Below the pieces are notes generated by a model. It saw only the letters and a list, made by a program, of their open reading frames with translations, searched no databases and was not told the DNA's origin. Positions 17,769-26,682 of a DNA stretch of 64,000 nt are shown here, in pieces; within the stretch, counting starts at the first letter, position 1; the number at the start of each line of letters is the position of its first letter. The position numbers were made by a program, and so were the translations under genes. Source of the stretch: Cyanobacteria bacterium SZAS LIN-3 (lineage in GTDB: Bacteria > Cyanobacteriota > Vampirovibrionia > Obscuribacterales > Obscuribacteraceae); assembly GCA_018266215.1 (NCBI GenBank), contig JAFEAV010000005.1, positions 80,162 through 144,161 on the forward strand, in the 5' to 3' direction.

Positions 17769-19142
17769 ATGAGCGCCCGAATAGATCTGGATAAAGTAGC
17801 GTCCTACGCCCAATCTGTGCAAAAGGAATACGAACGGACTCTGAAAGAGTTTGTCGATATCCCCAGCGTCAGCATGGAGCCGGAGCGCAAGGGTGACATT
17901 GAGGCCGCCGCTGAGTATGGCATGAATCTTTTGAAAAACGCCGGTGCCTCCGCTCGAGTGGTGAAGACCAAGGGCTATCCCGTAGTCATCGGTGAGTTTC
18001 ACCACAGCGCCGCTGCCCCGACAGTGACAATCTACAACCACCTGGATGTGCAGCCCGCCGATCCCAGTGAGTGGATCAAGCCGCCGTTTAATATGCAGAT
18101 CGAAAACGGCGTCTACAGCGGCCGCGGTACAACCGATGATAAGGGCCCGGCCCTGAGCGTCTTCTATGCAGCAAAGTTTGCACATGCTAATTCCATCCCG
18201 CTCAATATCAAATTTATCTGGGAACTGGAAGAAGAAATCGGCAGCCCATCTTTTGAGCAGTTTCTCAAGGACAACAAAAAAGACCTGGCTACAGATTCGG
18301 TTGTGATCTCCGATACCATCTGGGTTTCACGTGAACGGCCGGCCATACCTTATGGTTTGCGCGGTTTGCAGTGCTGCCTGCTCAAGCTCAAAACCGGCGT
18401 CAAAGATGTGCACTCCGGCACAACCGGCGGCCTGGCCAGAAACCCGATCGGCGAGCTGACCAAGCTCATCTCCCAGTGCTATGACGCCACAACCGGCGAG
18501 GTGAAGTTCCCCGGATTTTATGATGACGTCAATCCTGTGGACGAAGATGAACTCGATAATTTCGTCAAATCAGGTTTCAGCGTTGCCAATTTCAAAAAGG
18601 CTCACGAGCTGGGTTCTACCCGCACCGAAGACGCCAAGGAAGGCGCTGCCCGTATCTGGGCCCGACCAACTTTTGAAGTGCACGGTATCACCGGCGGTTA
18701 CAGCGGACCGGGTGTGAAAACAATCGTGCCGCATCAGGCTGAGGCTAAAATCAGCATGCGTCTTGTGCCCAGCCAGGACCCGGAAAAGATTACAGCTGCC
18801 CTCAAAGCCTTCGTCAAAGAACACGCACCCGATGTTGAAGTGGTGCGTGAAGGGGCGCTGAAGCCATTCCTCGGACACTTCCGTGGACCCTTTGCCGAAG
18901 CCGCTAAAGGTGCTATGACTGCTGCTTTCAACGCCGAGCCTGCCTTCACCCGTGAGGGTGGATCGATTGGTGCAGTTGTGAGCATGCAAGAGCAGTTGGA
19001 TGTGCCCATTGTATTTCTGGGCCTGTCCCTGCCCGAGCACGGTTACCATGCCATCAACGAAAACTTCGACTGGCAGCAGGCCTCCGGCGGCATACGCATG
19101 TTTGTCGAATACTTCGAGCGTATTTCGAAAATTAAGAAGTAG
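17769..19142 (+). CDS. M20 family metallopeptidase (dipeptidase)
   Basis: 457 residues from ATG 17769, with GAGAGGTA about 9 nt upstream; an in-frame start at 17751 is also possible. M20 dipeptidase/CNDP-like proteins are di-zinc exopeptidases. Metal-ligand motifs are seen in order: [20 protein letters not shown], and [16 protein letters not shown] (catalytic Glu-Glu), then VISDTIW and the C-terminal [15 protein letters not shown] with the last His. The dimerisation segment DVHSGTTGG is present in the middle. Cytoplasmic by lack of a signal peptide. Likely recycles small peptides. Confidence 0.9.
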   Translation: MSARIDLDKVASYAQSVQKEYERTLKEFVDIPSVSMEPERKGDIEAAAEYGMNLLKNAGASARVVKTKGYPVVIGEFHHSAAAPTVTIYNHLDVQPADPSEWIKPPFNMQIENGVYSGRGTTDDKGPALSVFYAAKFAHANSIPLNIKFIWELEEEIGSPSFEQFLKDNKKDLATDSVVISDTIWVSRERPAIPYGLRGLQCCLLKLKTGVKDVHSGTTGGLARNPIGELTKLISQCYDATTGEVKFPGFYDDVNPVDEDELDNFVKSGFSVANFKKAHELGSTRTEDAKEGAARIWARPTFEVHGITGGYSGPGVKTIVPHQAEAKISMRLVPSQDPEKITAALKAFVKEHAPDVEVVREGALKPFLGHFRGPFAEAAKGAMTAAFNAEPAFTREGGSIGAVVSMQEQLDVPIVFLGLSLPEHGYHAINENFDWQQASGGIRMFVEYFERISKIKK

Positions 19143-19202
19143 GGTCCTGGTTGACGCCTTAGCTTGCTCTGGAAAATCACCGCGCCTATTCAAAAGGACG
19201 CA

Positions 19203-19655
19203 ATGAAAAAGAAGAAACAGGTTTTTGCTCTGTGCTGCCTGCTATGTTGGATTGCGCTCCTGGTGGTTGAAGGTGCAGGCGGGGGGCACCTTTCCGGTAC
19301 GAATGCTCTTTCGTATTCAATCGTCAATGCAACAATGGGGTTGCTGCCATGGCCGGCTGTCGTGCTGGGATGCCGATCCTCAAGGTGGTTAATCCGCATA
19401 CCTTCAGGCTTCTTGGCGTTGGCCCTTGTATTTGTCTTACTTCTAGACGTAACCTGGGGTAACGGTTTTGATTACCGCACGGAGATGTCGCAGTACGAAC
19501 TGCTCTCGATGAAAAGGTTAGACCAAAGCACGGTCGTAGCAAAATACCGGTTCAATCCGGGCGCCTTTTCCAGCTTCCGTGAAATTACCCAGAAAGAAAA
19601 GATAGTTTGCCCGGGCGTGATTTTTGTCCAGGTAATAAGCAACACCAGGGAATGA
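19203..19655 (+). CDS. Small membrane protein of unknown function
   Basis: 150 residues from ATG 19203 with AAAAGGA just upstream. Three hydrophobic segments are visible: CCLLCWIALLVVEGAG, GLLPWPAVVLGC and FLALALVFVLLLDVTWG, so it is an inner-membrane protein with a ~60-residue C-terminal soluble part. No family recognised. It opens a stretch (19.2-23.6 kb) of short orphan genes that looks accessory. It is on the same strand as the dipeptidase but 60 nt away. Confidence 0.55.
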   Translation: MKKKKQVFALCCLLCWIALLVVEGAGGGHLSGTNALSYSIVNATMGLLPWPAVVLGCRSSRWLIRIPSGFLALALVFVLLLDVTWGNGFDYRTEMSQYELLSMKRLDQSTVVAKYRFNPGAFSSFREITQKEKIVCPGVIFVQVISNTRE

Positions 19656-19790
19656 GTGGGCTGAACCAGATGAGCACTCGATGACATTCAGGCCTTGTGC
19701 TGGAAGTTTCATCTCTTTTTTAGGCAGACTGAAAGCTACGAATAAATGGAACGATTAGGCCTGCTCGGAATTTGACGGTGGACGATAACG

Positions 19791-20276
19791 CTATTGCGAA
19801 GAGGCAATATACCAACCATTCTCACTAATCTTAGCTGGATTGCCATGGCAAAGAGCGGGTTGTCCCTTTGTAAAAAAAATGGTCACGCTTGGACCATCAC
19901 CTGCCAGTCCTACAGCACTAACGCCAAAGTCCACAATTGGGTATTTCGGGTCAATGAAAGTCTTACCGATGCTTGGAAGTCCAAGCTTGTCCAGCTTAGC
20001 GACGTAAATGCGCATGTGATCTTGGGACGGAGGCATTCCGTCCTCATCATCTACTCTATAGGTTCCTGTAGTGTACACGGTCAGTATGCGTGCTTTTTCG
20101 GACACCATCATATCCCTCAGCGATTCAAATTCTTGCCTATTCTGATTGAAAAACGTGATTGAGTCCTCCCTTGTCGCAACTCGACCATAAGGCGTATAAC
20201 CGCTGCACGAGCAAAGTAGGATGGCAATCCATCCGCCGATAAGGGACAAGCAAACAAATCGACTTCCTTGATTCAT
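19791..20276 (-). CDS. Lipoprotein of unknown function
   Basis: 161 residues from the ATG at 20276, whose ATGA overlaps the upstream gene's stop; GGGGAAG lies 5 nt before it. The signal peptide ends in the lipobox-like ILLCSCSG, so lipidation at Cys is likely. The rest is a mixed alpha/beta domain with FFNQNRQEFESLRDMMV and a late TIFFTKGQPALCHGN. No family recognised. It is the third gene of a coupled operon with a 299-residue unknown protein and a DUF4253 protein. Confidence 0.65.
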   Translation of the reverse strand: MNQGSRFVCLSLIGGWIAILLCSCSGYTPYGRVATREDSITFFNQNRQEFESLRDMMVSEKARILTVYTTGTYRVDDEDGMPPSQDHMRIYVAKLDKLGLPSIGKTFIDPKYPIVDFGVSAVGLAGDGPSVTIFFTKGQPALCHGNPAKISENGWYIASSQ

Positions 20277-21172
20277 GATCTTCCCCATTCATCGGGAGCT
20301 GACTTAATCAATTTAAGCAACTCAGGAACTTCTGTTACACAAAGCGACCAAACAGCCTCCATCTCAACAGAGTCTGACATCTGCGTGAATCCAGGTACCG
20401 CTCTAAGCCGCTCTCGCCACTCTCTAACACCCGTGTATCTCCGGCCCTCCAGATGGATGCACTCCCGATATAGTTGGTGGAGATTGAACATAAGCGCATC
20501 TCTGAGTAGCCTGGACTTCAAATCGCCTTGCCTGCCGGCCGAGGTGTAGTCCGTAATTCGTTCGGCTGTTTGAATGGCGTTCGCAATTCTCCGTGGATGC
20601 TCGGCCTTACGAGCAAGCTCGTTCCGTGCATACGCCTCACTGGCAGAGAGTAACGATTCTTCGACATCTGTAAAGTCAACGGGAAATGGAGCAGCCGGTA
20701 AGCGACCGAGTCTTTTGCCAACCACCCTGAAGTAGTGCTCGCCACCAATAACTATCCGTCCCGTAAAACACGACTTGTTGTCTGGCGCAGTAATAAACCG
20801 AAGTACCGAAGCTTCTTTGTAGAGGGTCACAGACGAAGCTTCAAAGTGCGCATAGGCAATCTCGTGCCAAGTCGCAAACTGCAGAGTAAGAAGATCGTGG
20901 ATAGAGGCAATGTTTGACGGTGCGATTCCTTTGAGCTCGAGCAGGCAGTCTGCTTGATCCCTTTTGAATGCAGCGGCCTTAGCCCACACATTGGTGCTGC
21001 AAAAGTAATGATAGACGTCATCCATGCAGATACACTCTTCGGTAGCTGGGATGGTAGACGTTACCTGCTTAATAATGCTCTCAATCATAGGTTCGATTTT
21101 AACAGACGATTCAAGTGCGACTCTTGTAAGCAAACGTTGGGATGCGCTGTCTAATCCCACCAAAATCCCCAT
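20273..21172 (-). CDS. Unknown protein, middle gene of DUF4253 operon
   Basis: 299 residues, mostly helical, without signal peptide or membrane segments. Cys residues in EECICMDDVYHYFC could bind metal but form no known motif. Its start overlaps the DUF4253 gene end by 22 nt and its stop overlaps the lipoprotein start as ATGA, so three genes are translationally coupled. Internal starts are possible (for example the Met at residue 29). I do not recognise the family. Confidence 0.6.
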   Translation of the reverse strand: MGILVGLDSASQRLLTRVALESSVKIEPMIESIIKQVTSTIPATEECICMDDVYHYFCSTNVWAKAAAFKRDQADCLLELKGIAPSNIASIHDLLTLQFATWHEIAYAHFEASSVTLYKEASVLRFITAPDNKSCFTGRIVIGGEHYFRVVGKRLGRLPAAPFPVDFTDVEESLLSASEAYARNELARKAEHPRRIANAIQTAERITDYTSAGRQGDLKSRLLRDALMFNLHQLYRECIHLEGRRYTGVREWRERLRAVPGFTQMSDSVEMEAVWSLCVTEVPELLKLIKSAPDEWGRS

Positions 21173-22041
21173 ACTTTTGCGCTTAAAAGACCTTTTGCTA
21201 GTGATTTGATGTCCAGACCCTGCAGCACAGTATCGTGACAGTACGCGAAATGCTCTAGAGCGAGTCTGTCTGCGATACCACTATTCTCGGGTGGCCTTGC
21301 CACTTCAAAATATGCGGTATCTCCACTGAAGCTGAGCAATGATGCACCATATTTTTCAAACCAGCGCTTCATGAGAGCGACTTGAATTAGCGAGATGGGC
21401 ACTGCATCTTGTTGAGTTAGAATTAGTACTGCGGGTATCTGCCACGGTTTTTTTATCGGCACAAGTACCAGCCTGTTCTCAGTCTTTATGGTCGATTTAT
21501 AGGGTATTTCGGGAGCGGACTCATCAGGTGTCAGGTCATAACCACTGGTCATCTCCTGAATCCAGCCTTCCAGCTCTACAGCGTCAGCCGCTTTTATATA
21601 GCTGTCTGTAAGTGTCTCGCCCTTTTTTGCAAACTGGTAGTGTGTTAGTAGCTGGGATATTCCTGCTTTAACGCGTGCCAAACTGGCCTCGTCTGAACCT
21701 GGGCGCATTTTTCCGGCTAGTTTGATTGGGTCCGCCAGGTCGGCCTTCATGAGGGGCACGCTCGCGAGTATTGAATCGATGTTTTCTTCCCACTGTTTGT
21801 GATAAATCTCAGAGTTTTTGATTTTCTGCACGATGTAATCTTCTCGAGAAAACAGTGGTACAAAACCTGTCTGCTCGGAGACGGCGGCGAGTTTGTGCGC
21901 ACTTTCAAGCGCAGTTTTTTCATCAACTGCAAGAATGTGAATATCGCGGTTGGCATCAATTGGATAGGTCGCTTGAACGTTAGCTTCAACTCCGGCTGTT
22001 GCCAGAACTGCTTCTGCGCTCAAAGATTTGCCGTTCGACAT
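21151..22041 (-). CDS. DUF4253 domain protein
   Basis: 296 residues from ATG 22041 with AGGA about 8 nt upstream; an in-frame upstream extension to 22179 has no ribosome site. The C-terminal ~110 residues fit DUF4253: LVLVPIKKPWQIPAVL, then LMKRWFEKYGASLLSFSGDT, ARPPENSGIADRLALEH, FAYCHDTVLQG and the terminal WGFWWD. The N-terminal ~90 residues (YPIDANRDIHILAVDE, GFVPLF) fit the poorly conserved front half of such proteins. Function unknown; in some genomes DUF4253 proteins sit near polymorphic toxin loci, but no toxin is seen here. Confidence 0.75.
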   Translation of the reverse strand: MSNGKSLSAEAVLATAGVEANVQATYPIDANRDIHILAVDEKTALESAHKLAAVSEQTGFVPLFSREDYIVQKIKNSEIYHKQWEENIDSILASVPLMKADLADPIKLAGKMRPGSDEASLARVKAGISQLLTHYQFAKKGETLTDSYIKAADAVELEGWIQEMTSGYDLTPDESAPEIPYKSTIKTENRLVLVPIKKPWQIPAVLILTQQDAVPISLIQVALMKRWFEKYGASLLSFSGDTAYFEVARPPENSGIADRLALEHFAYCHDTVLQGLDIKSLAKGLLSAKVWGFWWD

Positions 22042-22215
22042 ATGTAATCCTGTTAAATGGAAGCTTAACTTGTTCCTGACAGTGGCCAATATATTCCCGG
22101 CCTGAGGCTTTTGTACGCAGCAGGGTGAGCTGCCGCAATCATTTGGCCGCTTGCCCGAGCTGAATAGGTGATCGTACATCGAGTAAGATAAAGATAAGTC
22201 GTTGGAGGCGGAGCA

Positions 22216-22848
22216 ATGTCTGATTTCGACCCCGATGCGGAAAACGTGCCGGAAACCCAGCTCGAATCTGACGGTGACGGTTCAGGCCGGCCACCTCGTA
22301 GAACAGCCGTCGGTGCGTCTGGCTCGGCGCCAAAGCCCTGGCTAACGCCGTCTGAGGCCCAAGATGGCAAACCCATTTCCTACAGAAGCATTCACGAAAT
22401 GTTGCAAGTCGAAGACGACGCTAACTTTGAGGTAATGTCTCGCGCCCACCAATTTCTCTTTCACCAACTTGATACCCCGTTTGCCAGTCCCGATGAGCAC
22501 AAGCTCAGGCAGCAGGACCTCTTAAATCAGTTATGGAACAGCTGGCACAGGTCGCCAGAGAGCCTGGGCGCGATGACGTCCGAAAAACTTTTCGCCAATA
22601 GATCGCTTATCGATTTGAATCACTATCAGGTGTTTCAGGTTTTGCCCACGGCAAAAGTAGGGATTATCAAAGCCGTTTACGAGTACTTGGAGCGTCTCTA
22701 TCATCCCGATAATCCGGCGACTCGCCACGAGGCTAAGTACAAGATCGTCAATGAGGCCTGGAAGGTTTTGAGTGATCTGTCGTCCCGAAAGGAATACGAC
22801 AAATCGTTGCAGGCCTCCTCGCGTGGCAGAAGCAACGATGCTTTCTAA
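22216..22848 (+). CDS. J-domain protein (J domain at C-terminus)
   Basis: 210 residues from ATG 22216, with GGAGGCGGAGC immediately upstream. The C-terminal ~70 residues form a J domain: NHYQVFQVLPTAKVGIIKAV, then LYHPDNPATRHEAKYKIV with the essential HPD, and NEAWKVLSDLSSRKEYDKSL. It should stimulate a DnaK ATPase. The N-terminal half is acidic and Pro-rich, then has a helical segment (residues ~55-105) that reads like a second, degenerate J-like unit (ISYRSIHEMLQVEDDANFEV). No zinc-finger or substrate domain of classical DnaJ. The next gene starts inside its last codons. Confidence 0.8.
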   Translation: MSDFDPDAENVPETQLESDGDGSGRPPRRTAVGASGSAPKPWLTPSEAQDGKPISYRSIHEMLQVEDDANFEVMSRAHQFLFHQLDTPFASPDEHKLRQQDLLNQLWNSWHRSPESLGAMTSEKLFANRSLIDLNHYQVFQVLPTAKVGIIKAVYEYLERLYHPDNPATRHEAKYKIVNEAWKVLSDLSSRKEYDKSLQASSRGRSNDAF

Positions 22849-23182
22849 AGTCCCTCTTATAGCCGTGGATAGTGTTTCCGGACTCGCCTCCAGACATGGG
22901 CGAGACCAGGCGTTTTTGACAATATCAAACTATACGGACAAATCCTACGCTGTCGGCTGGATCGACTATGACGATGTCTATCAGCCGCGTGATTCGTGGC
23001 TTGAGGCCTTCGGCACGTTTACACAAAGGACCTATGCGACGCATCCTTTTGTCCTGATCGATGAAGGTGGATTGATAGAGCTTGCCGGCACTCGGATGAA
23101 GGCGCCGACCTGCGTAGAGTTCCGTTCGACGGAATTGCTCAGAACCTGCATAATGGTTAGAAGCAGTTCCGATCAAAGATAA
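22838..23182 (+). CDS. Small protein with VHL beta-domain-like fold
   Basis: 114 residues from ATG 22838, overlapping the J-domain gene by 11 nt. Residues ~25-80 resemble the beta domain of the von Hippel-Lindau tumour suppressor: ISNYTDKSYAVGWIDYDD, then EAFGTFTQRTYATHPFVL and IDEGG, matching the N-x(n)-WIDYDG / G-x-TY-x-THP-W / D-x-G order of VHL-like proteins. Bacterial VHL-like beta domains are known but of unclear role. Its stop overlaps the next start (TAATG), so it is coupled on both sides. Confidence 0.6.
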   Translation: MLSKVPLIAVDSVSGLASRHGRDQAFLTISNYTDKSYAVGWIDYDDVYQPRDSWLEAFGTFTQRTYATHPFVLIDEGGLIELAGTRMKAPTCVEFRSTELLRTCIMVRSSSDQR

Positions 23183-23583
23183 TGAACACAACGCCAGAGA
23201 ACAATTGCTATTACTGCGGTAAGTTGTCCGCAAACGCCAATACCCTTGGCCCGCTAGAGGGCCCTCATCTTTGCATTGACTGTCTCCGGCTCCTAAACGA
23301 AGGCTCAGCGCCGGCATGGACTGAGGACTATCCTGACTTTCAGCTGGCTGTATTACAGCTGCTGTACTCTGTACGACTGAAGAAGAGGGCCAGAGTTGTC
23401 ACTGAGTCCATGATCCGAAGGATTTTGGATCTCGACGAAAACTTTAATAGTCAACCAGCATGCTCGATTCTAATGGAGAATGGTCATATTCAACACGAAG
23501 GAGATGGCTTCCTAATCACCGATCGAGGAGTCCAGTTCATTTTAGAGCGATTTCCTAGCTTGACCCGCCTTGATGATAGATGA
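23182..23583 (+). CDS. Small protein with ClpX-like C4 zinc finger
   Basis: 133 residues from ATG 23182, overlapping the previous stop as TAATG. The first ~35 residues hold two Cys pairs, NCYYCGK and LCIDCL, spaced as in the ClpX-type zinc-binding domain (C-x2-C then C-x2-C with a GP segment between). The rest is a helical domain with a likely winged-helix feel (MIRRILDLDENF, HIQHEGDGFLITDRGVQF). Could be an adaptor or DNA-binding protein; no family name is certain. It closes a three-gene coupled cluster with the J-domain and VHL-like proteins. Confidence 0.6.
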   Translation: MNTTPENNCYYCGKLSANANTLGPLEGPHLCIDCLRLLNEGSAPAWTEDYPDFQLAVLQLLYSVRLKKRARVVTESMIRRILDLDENFNSQPACSILMENGHIQHEGDGFLITDRGVQFILERFPSLTRLDDR

Positions 23584-23682
23584 TAAAGGCTGCCACCATC
23601 AGTGGTATTAATGGACAAGACTTGGTCTAGCAAGTTGGTCTACGGTAGCTCAAAGCCTGATAGTAAATTTCATGCTCGTTTG

Positions 23683-26058
23683 CTATAGGCCTTTGATGCT
23701 ATTCAGAACCCGCTCACTGACAGTTTCAAGTTCAATAAATGCCTCTTCAAGGGCCGCCTTGCTAAGGTTTGTGCAGGCAAGCTCAAGGGCCTCACAACAT
23801 TCAATCATGGATTGAGCAAACATGCTTTTGCAGACGCCCTTGAGGGTGTGATTCGTCAGAAACGCGTTGTTGAAGTCTCCTTCCGCAACATGCTGCTTCA
23901 GTTTGGCCACCTCTTTAGGTATTTCTGAAATAAACAGATTTAGAAGGCGCGATACATTTTCTTGACCGTACATTGCCGCAATCTCGATTGTATCAACCAG
24001 GCTCTCCAATCCCGTCGCATTATGACGTGCCGGCTCCAACGGAAGCCATTTTTGTAGAATAATTTCCAACTTTTGCGGAGCGAGCGGCTTGCTCAGATAA
24101 TCGTCCATTCCGGCGGCCAGGCACTGCTCCTTGCTTCCCTCAATTGCATGCGCAGTCATCGCGACAATCGGGATGTGCTTGCCTGTTCTCGTTTCCATTT
24201 TTCTTATTTTTCTGGTAGTTTCAAAACCATCCATTACCGGCATTTGACAGTCCATAAACACGAGCGAATAGGGAGTCGTTTGCAGCAATTCCAAAGCCTT
24301 CTCGCCGTTCTCGGCTACGTGTACTTCAAAACCGCAGTCCTTCAAAAGCAATAGAGACACTTCTTGATTGATCGGGTGATCCTCAACAAGCAGAATCAAC
24401 TCTTTCCTCGAGATATTTGAGGGATTTTTAGGGACGACAGGCTCAGATGTCCTGCTTATGGTCTCGGGCTTGCGCACTATCGCCGAAATGCAGTCGAGCA
24501 ATTGTGACTGTCTAATAGGCTTTGTTAAGAAGGCATCGAATCCCACTGCTATGGCTTCTTCGCCAATTCCGGGTTTGCTGAACGCCGTCATCAAAATTAG
24601 TTTTGTATTTCTCAGCTGTTCGTCTTCTCTTACAGCCTTTGCTAACTGTAGGCCATCCATCTCAGGCATAACCAGATCGACGATGGCGATTGCATAGGGG
24701 TCGTCTGCGGCTTGCGACCTGAGAAGCACCAATGCTTCCTCGGCGTTGCTTGCTCGTCCATTCCTGAGACCCCAGGAAACTATGTACTCGTGCAATATGT
24801 CCCGACTGCTCTGCTCGTCGTCCACAATCAACACTCGTGTCCTGGCCAGGCCGGTCAATAGTGGATCAGAGCGCCGTCCGGGCGCTCCGACAATTTCAAG
24901 CGGCACTTTGAACCAAAACGTTGAACCGTGGTTTTTTACTGTATGCAGGCCGATTTCACCATTCATCAGCTCAACCAGGCGTTTTGATATGCTGAGACCG
25001 AGGCCTGTGCCACCGCTCTTCCTGGTCATGGATCCGTCTGCCTGGACGAACGGTTCGAATAGTTTTTCTTGCTCTGCTTCTGACATTCCGATTCCATTGT
25101 CAGTTACAGAAAAACGAATTGTGGCCCGGCCGTTATCACTATGTTCGAGGGCCGCTCGAATAAGCACCTCGCCCTTATCAGAAAATTTTATTGCATTGCC
25201 GGCAAAGTTCATGAGCACTTGTCTCAGCCGGCCGGCGTCACCTCGAAAGAGAGATGGAATGGCGGGATCAATAAAAGTCAGAAGAGAAAGATTTTTCTTC
25301 CTGGCTTGTTCGGTCAGTAATTCGCCAACGCTCTCAACAAGCCGAATTGGCTCAAATTCGGCCACCTCCAGCACGAGTTTTCCGGCTTCGATCTTGGAAA
25401 AATCGAGTATGTCGTTGATTACTGATAGCAGAGCATTTCCGGCTTCGTTTATGGTGTTGACGAAACGTCTTTGGTTATCATCCAACTGGCTGCGCAGAAG
25501 TAACTCCGCCATTCCGAGAATTCCGTTCATAGGAGTTCTTATTTCATGGCTCATGTTGGCTAAAAAAGCCGATTTGAATTCACTGGCAGCCTGAGCTTGA
25601 TCTCGAGCTGCAATAAGGGCCGTGTTAAGAGACTCCAGCTCTCGTTTTGATGCTAGCAATGCCTCTTCCGCTATCTTTCGTTCTGTAATATCCCGCGTTA
25701 CTTTACCGAAGCCGCGCAATTCGCCGGAAGGGTCTTTCAACGCCGTAATAACGACACTTGCCCAGAATTTCGACCCGTCCTTTCTTAAACGCCAACCGAT
25801 GTCTTCAAACCGTCCGACTTCTGAGGCCACCTTCAGCTCGTAATCGGGTTTGCCGGCAGCAATTTCTTCCGGTAGATAAAATCGTGAAAAGTGCTGTCCA
25901 ATAATTTCTTGGGGTTCATAGCCTTTAATTCTCTGCGCGCCTTCATTCCAGCTGATGATGTGGCCGTTAACATCAAGCATGATGATTGCGTAGTCCATGA
26001 CACTGGACACGAAAATGCGGTAACTATCATCGCTATATTGGCCGGGCTGGGAGGTCAT
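23683..26058 (-). CDS. Hybrid sensor histidine kinase (PAS-HisKA-HATPase-REC-REC-HPt)
   Basis: 791 residues, BarA-like order without transmembrane helices, so a cytoplasmic sensor. PAS/PAC domain ~10-130 (MLDVNGHIISWNEGAQRIKG; GKVTRDITERK). HisKA with phospho-acceptor His171 in NMSHEIRTPMNG. HATPase shows GNAIKFSDKGEV, TDNGIGMS and GGTGLGLSISKRLVELMNG. First receiver has VDLVMPEMDG and LTKPI; second has EDHPINQEV, FMDCQMPVMDG and LSKPLAPQKL. C-terminal HPt has NHTLKGVCKSM. All phosphorelay residues are present. The partner response regulator is not adjacent. The PAS ligand is unknown. Confidence 0.93.
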   Translation of the reverse strand: MTSQPGQYSDDSYRIFVSSVMDYAIIMLDVNGHIISWNEGAQRIKGYEPQEIIGQHFSRFYLPEEIAAGKPDYELKVASEVGRFEDIGWRLRKDGSKFWASVVITALKDPSGELRGFGKVTRDITERKIAEEALLASKRELESLNTALIAARDQAQAASEFKSAFLANMSHEIRTPMNGILGMAELLLRSQLDDNQRRFVNTINEAGNALLSVINDILDFSKIEAGKLVLEVAEFEPIRLVESVGELLTEQARKKNLSLLTFIDPAIPSLFRGDAGRLRQVLMNFAGNAIKFSDKGEVLIRAALEHSDNGRATIRFSVTDNGIGMSEAEQEKLFEPFVQADGSMTRKSGGTGLGLSISKRLVELMNGEIGLHTVKNHGSTFWFKVPLEIVGAPGRRSDPLLTGLARTRVLIVDDEQSSRDILHEYIVSWGLRNGRASNAEEALVLLRSQAADDPYAIAIVDLVMPEMDGLQLAKAVREDEQLRNTKLILMTAFSKPGIGEEAIAVGFDAFLTKPIRQSQLLDCISAIVRKPETISRTSEPVVPKNPSNISRKELILLVEDHPINQEVSLLLLKDCGFEVHVAENGEKALELLQTTPYSLVFMDCQMPVMDGFETTRKIRKMETRTGKHIPIVAMTAHAIEGSKEQCLAAGMDDYLSKPLAPQKLEIILQKWLPLEPARHNATGLESLVDTIEIAAMYGQENVSRLLNLFISEIPKEVAKLKQHVAEGDFNNAFLTNHTLKGVCKSMFAQSMIECCEALELACTNLSKAALEEAFIELETVSERVLNSIKGL

Positions 26059-26682
26059 GGTATTCTGCCCTGAAACTAGAGGCCCATCTAATTGTAAGCT
26101 TTTTTGCCAATTAGCGAATTAAATTAAAAAATTGGACGAATTATTTGGTGGTGGAATCGACGTGCCCTGGTATGTGAGCAACAACATCCTCTGTTTGATT
26201 GCGTAGCTGTAGGTTATGCTAAATCGCCCAAAAACGCTTTCTCAGCTAAACTTCTTATTTTGAGCGCCATTTTCGATAACTAAGGCGATGTTACTTCTGC
26301 TGCTGGCAATGAATTCCGGATCAACAATTGCTCCATTGACTTGTTTGTTGAAGTCTAGCATCAGTCCACTGACGCGCTCTGGTTCGTTTGCATCAAGGAC
26401 GGTCTCGCCGCACGCGCGACAGAATTGACCGGTGACCTGAGGAAGAATGGTTTCTTCTCCCTTGTAGGTATAGGTGACGTCGCGGGTGTCTTTTACAAGC
26501 TTTGCTTCCGGTTAAATTTGGCAAGTAGGTTAATTGTGAAAGGTAATACGAGTGATGTATTTTTCAATTGTCCGGCCAACGGCGTCCTCGCGCTATCATT
26601 GAGATTGTGGCCGCACCGAGGACAAACCACGCCAAAAACGGCTAACAGCATCCCGATTTGCTTGAAACCTGGCTGGAGAAAA
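26059..26682. other. Intergenic stretch holding a decayed antitoxin gene
   Basis: 624 bp between the divergent hybrid kinase and M50B-like genes. Its right part carries minus-strand remains of an MqsA-type antitoxin (listed separately). A further minus-strand piece near 26600-26640 encodes VVCPRCGHNLND in another frame, a zinc-ribbon-like scrap that may be part of the same ruin or chance. The rest is AT-rich with no gene that I can support. Confidence 0.5.
26160..26540 (-). pseudogene. Decayed MqsA-family (YgiT-type zinc finger) antitoxin gene
   Basis: Reading leftward, a frame open from 26511 to a TGA at 26242 encodes an 89-residue stretch that matches MqsA antitoxins: KLVKDTRDVTYTYKGEET, then VTGQFCRACGETVLDA and FNKQVNGAIVDPEFIAS. 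It is broken at both ends. A stop lies immediately before this frame, and the neighbouring frame gives LPNLTGSKA where CPxC would be expected, so the first Cys pair is lost. After FIASSR the similarity ends, and the HTH part is only hinted at (ESVFGRFS just past the TGA). No MqsR toxin gene is visible next to it. A pseudogene is the simplest reading; a short functional zinc-finger protein is less likely since no start codon fits. Confidence 0.62.
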
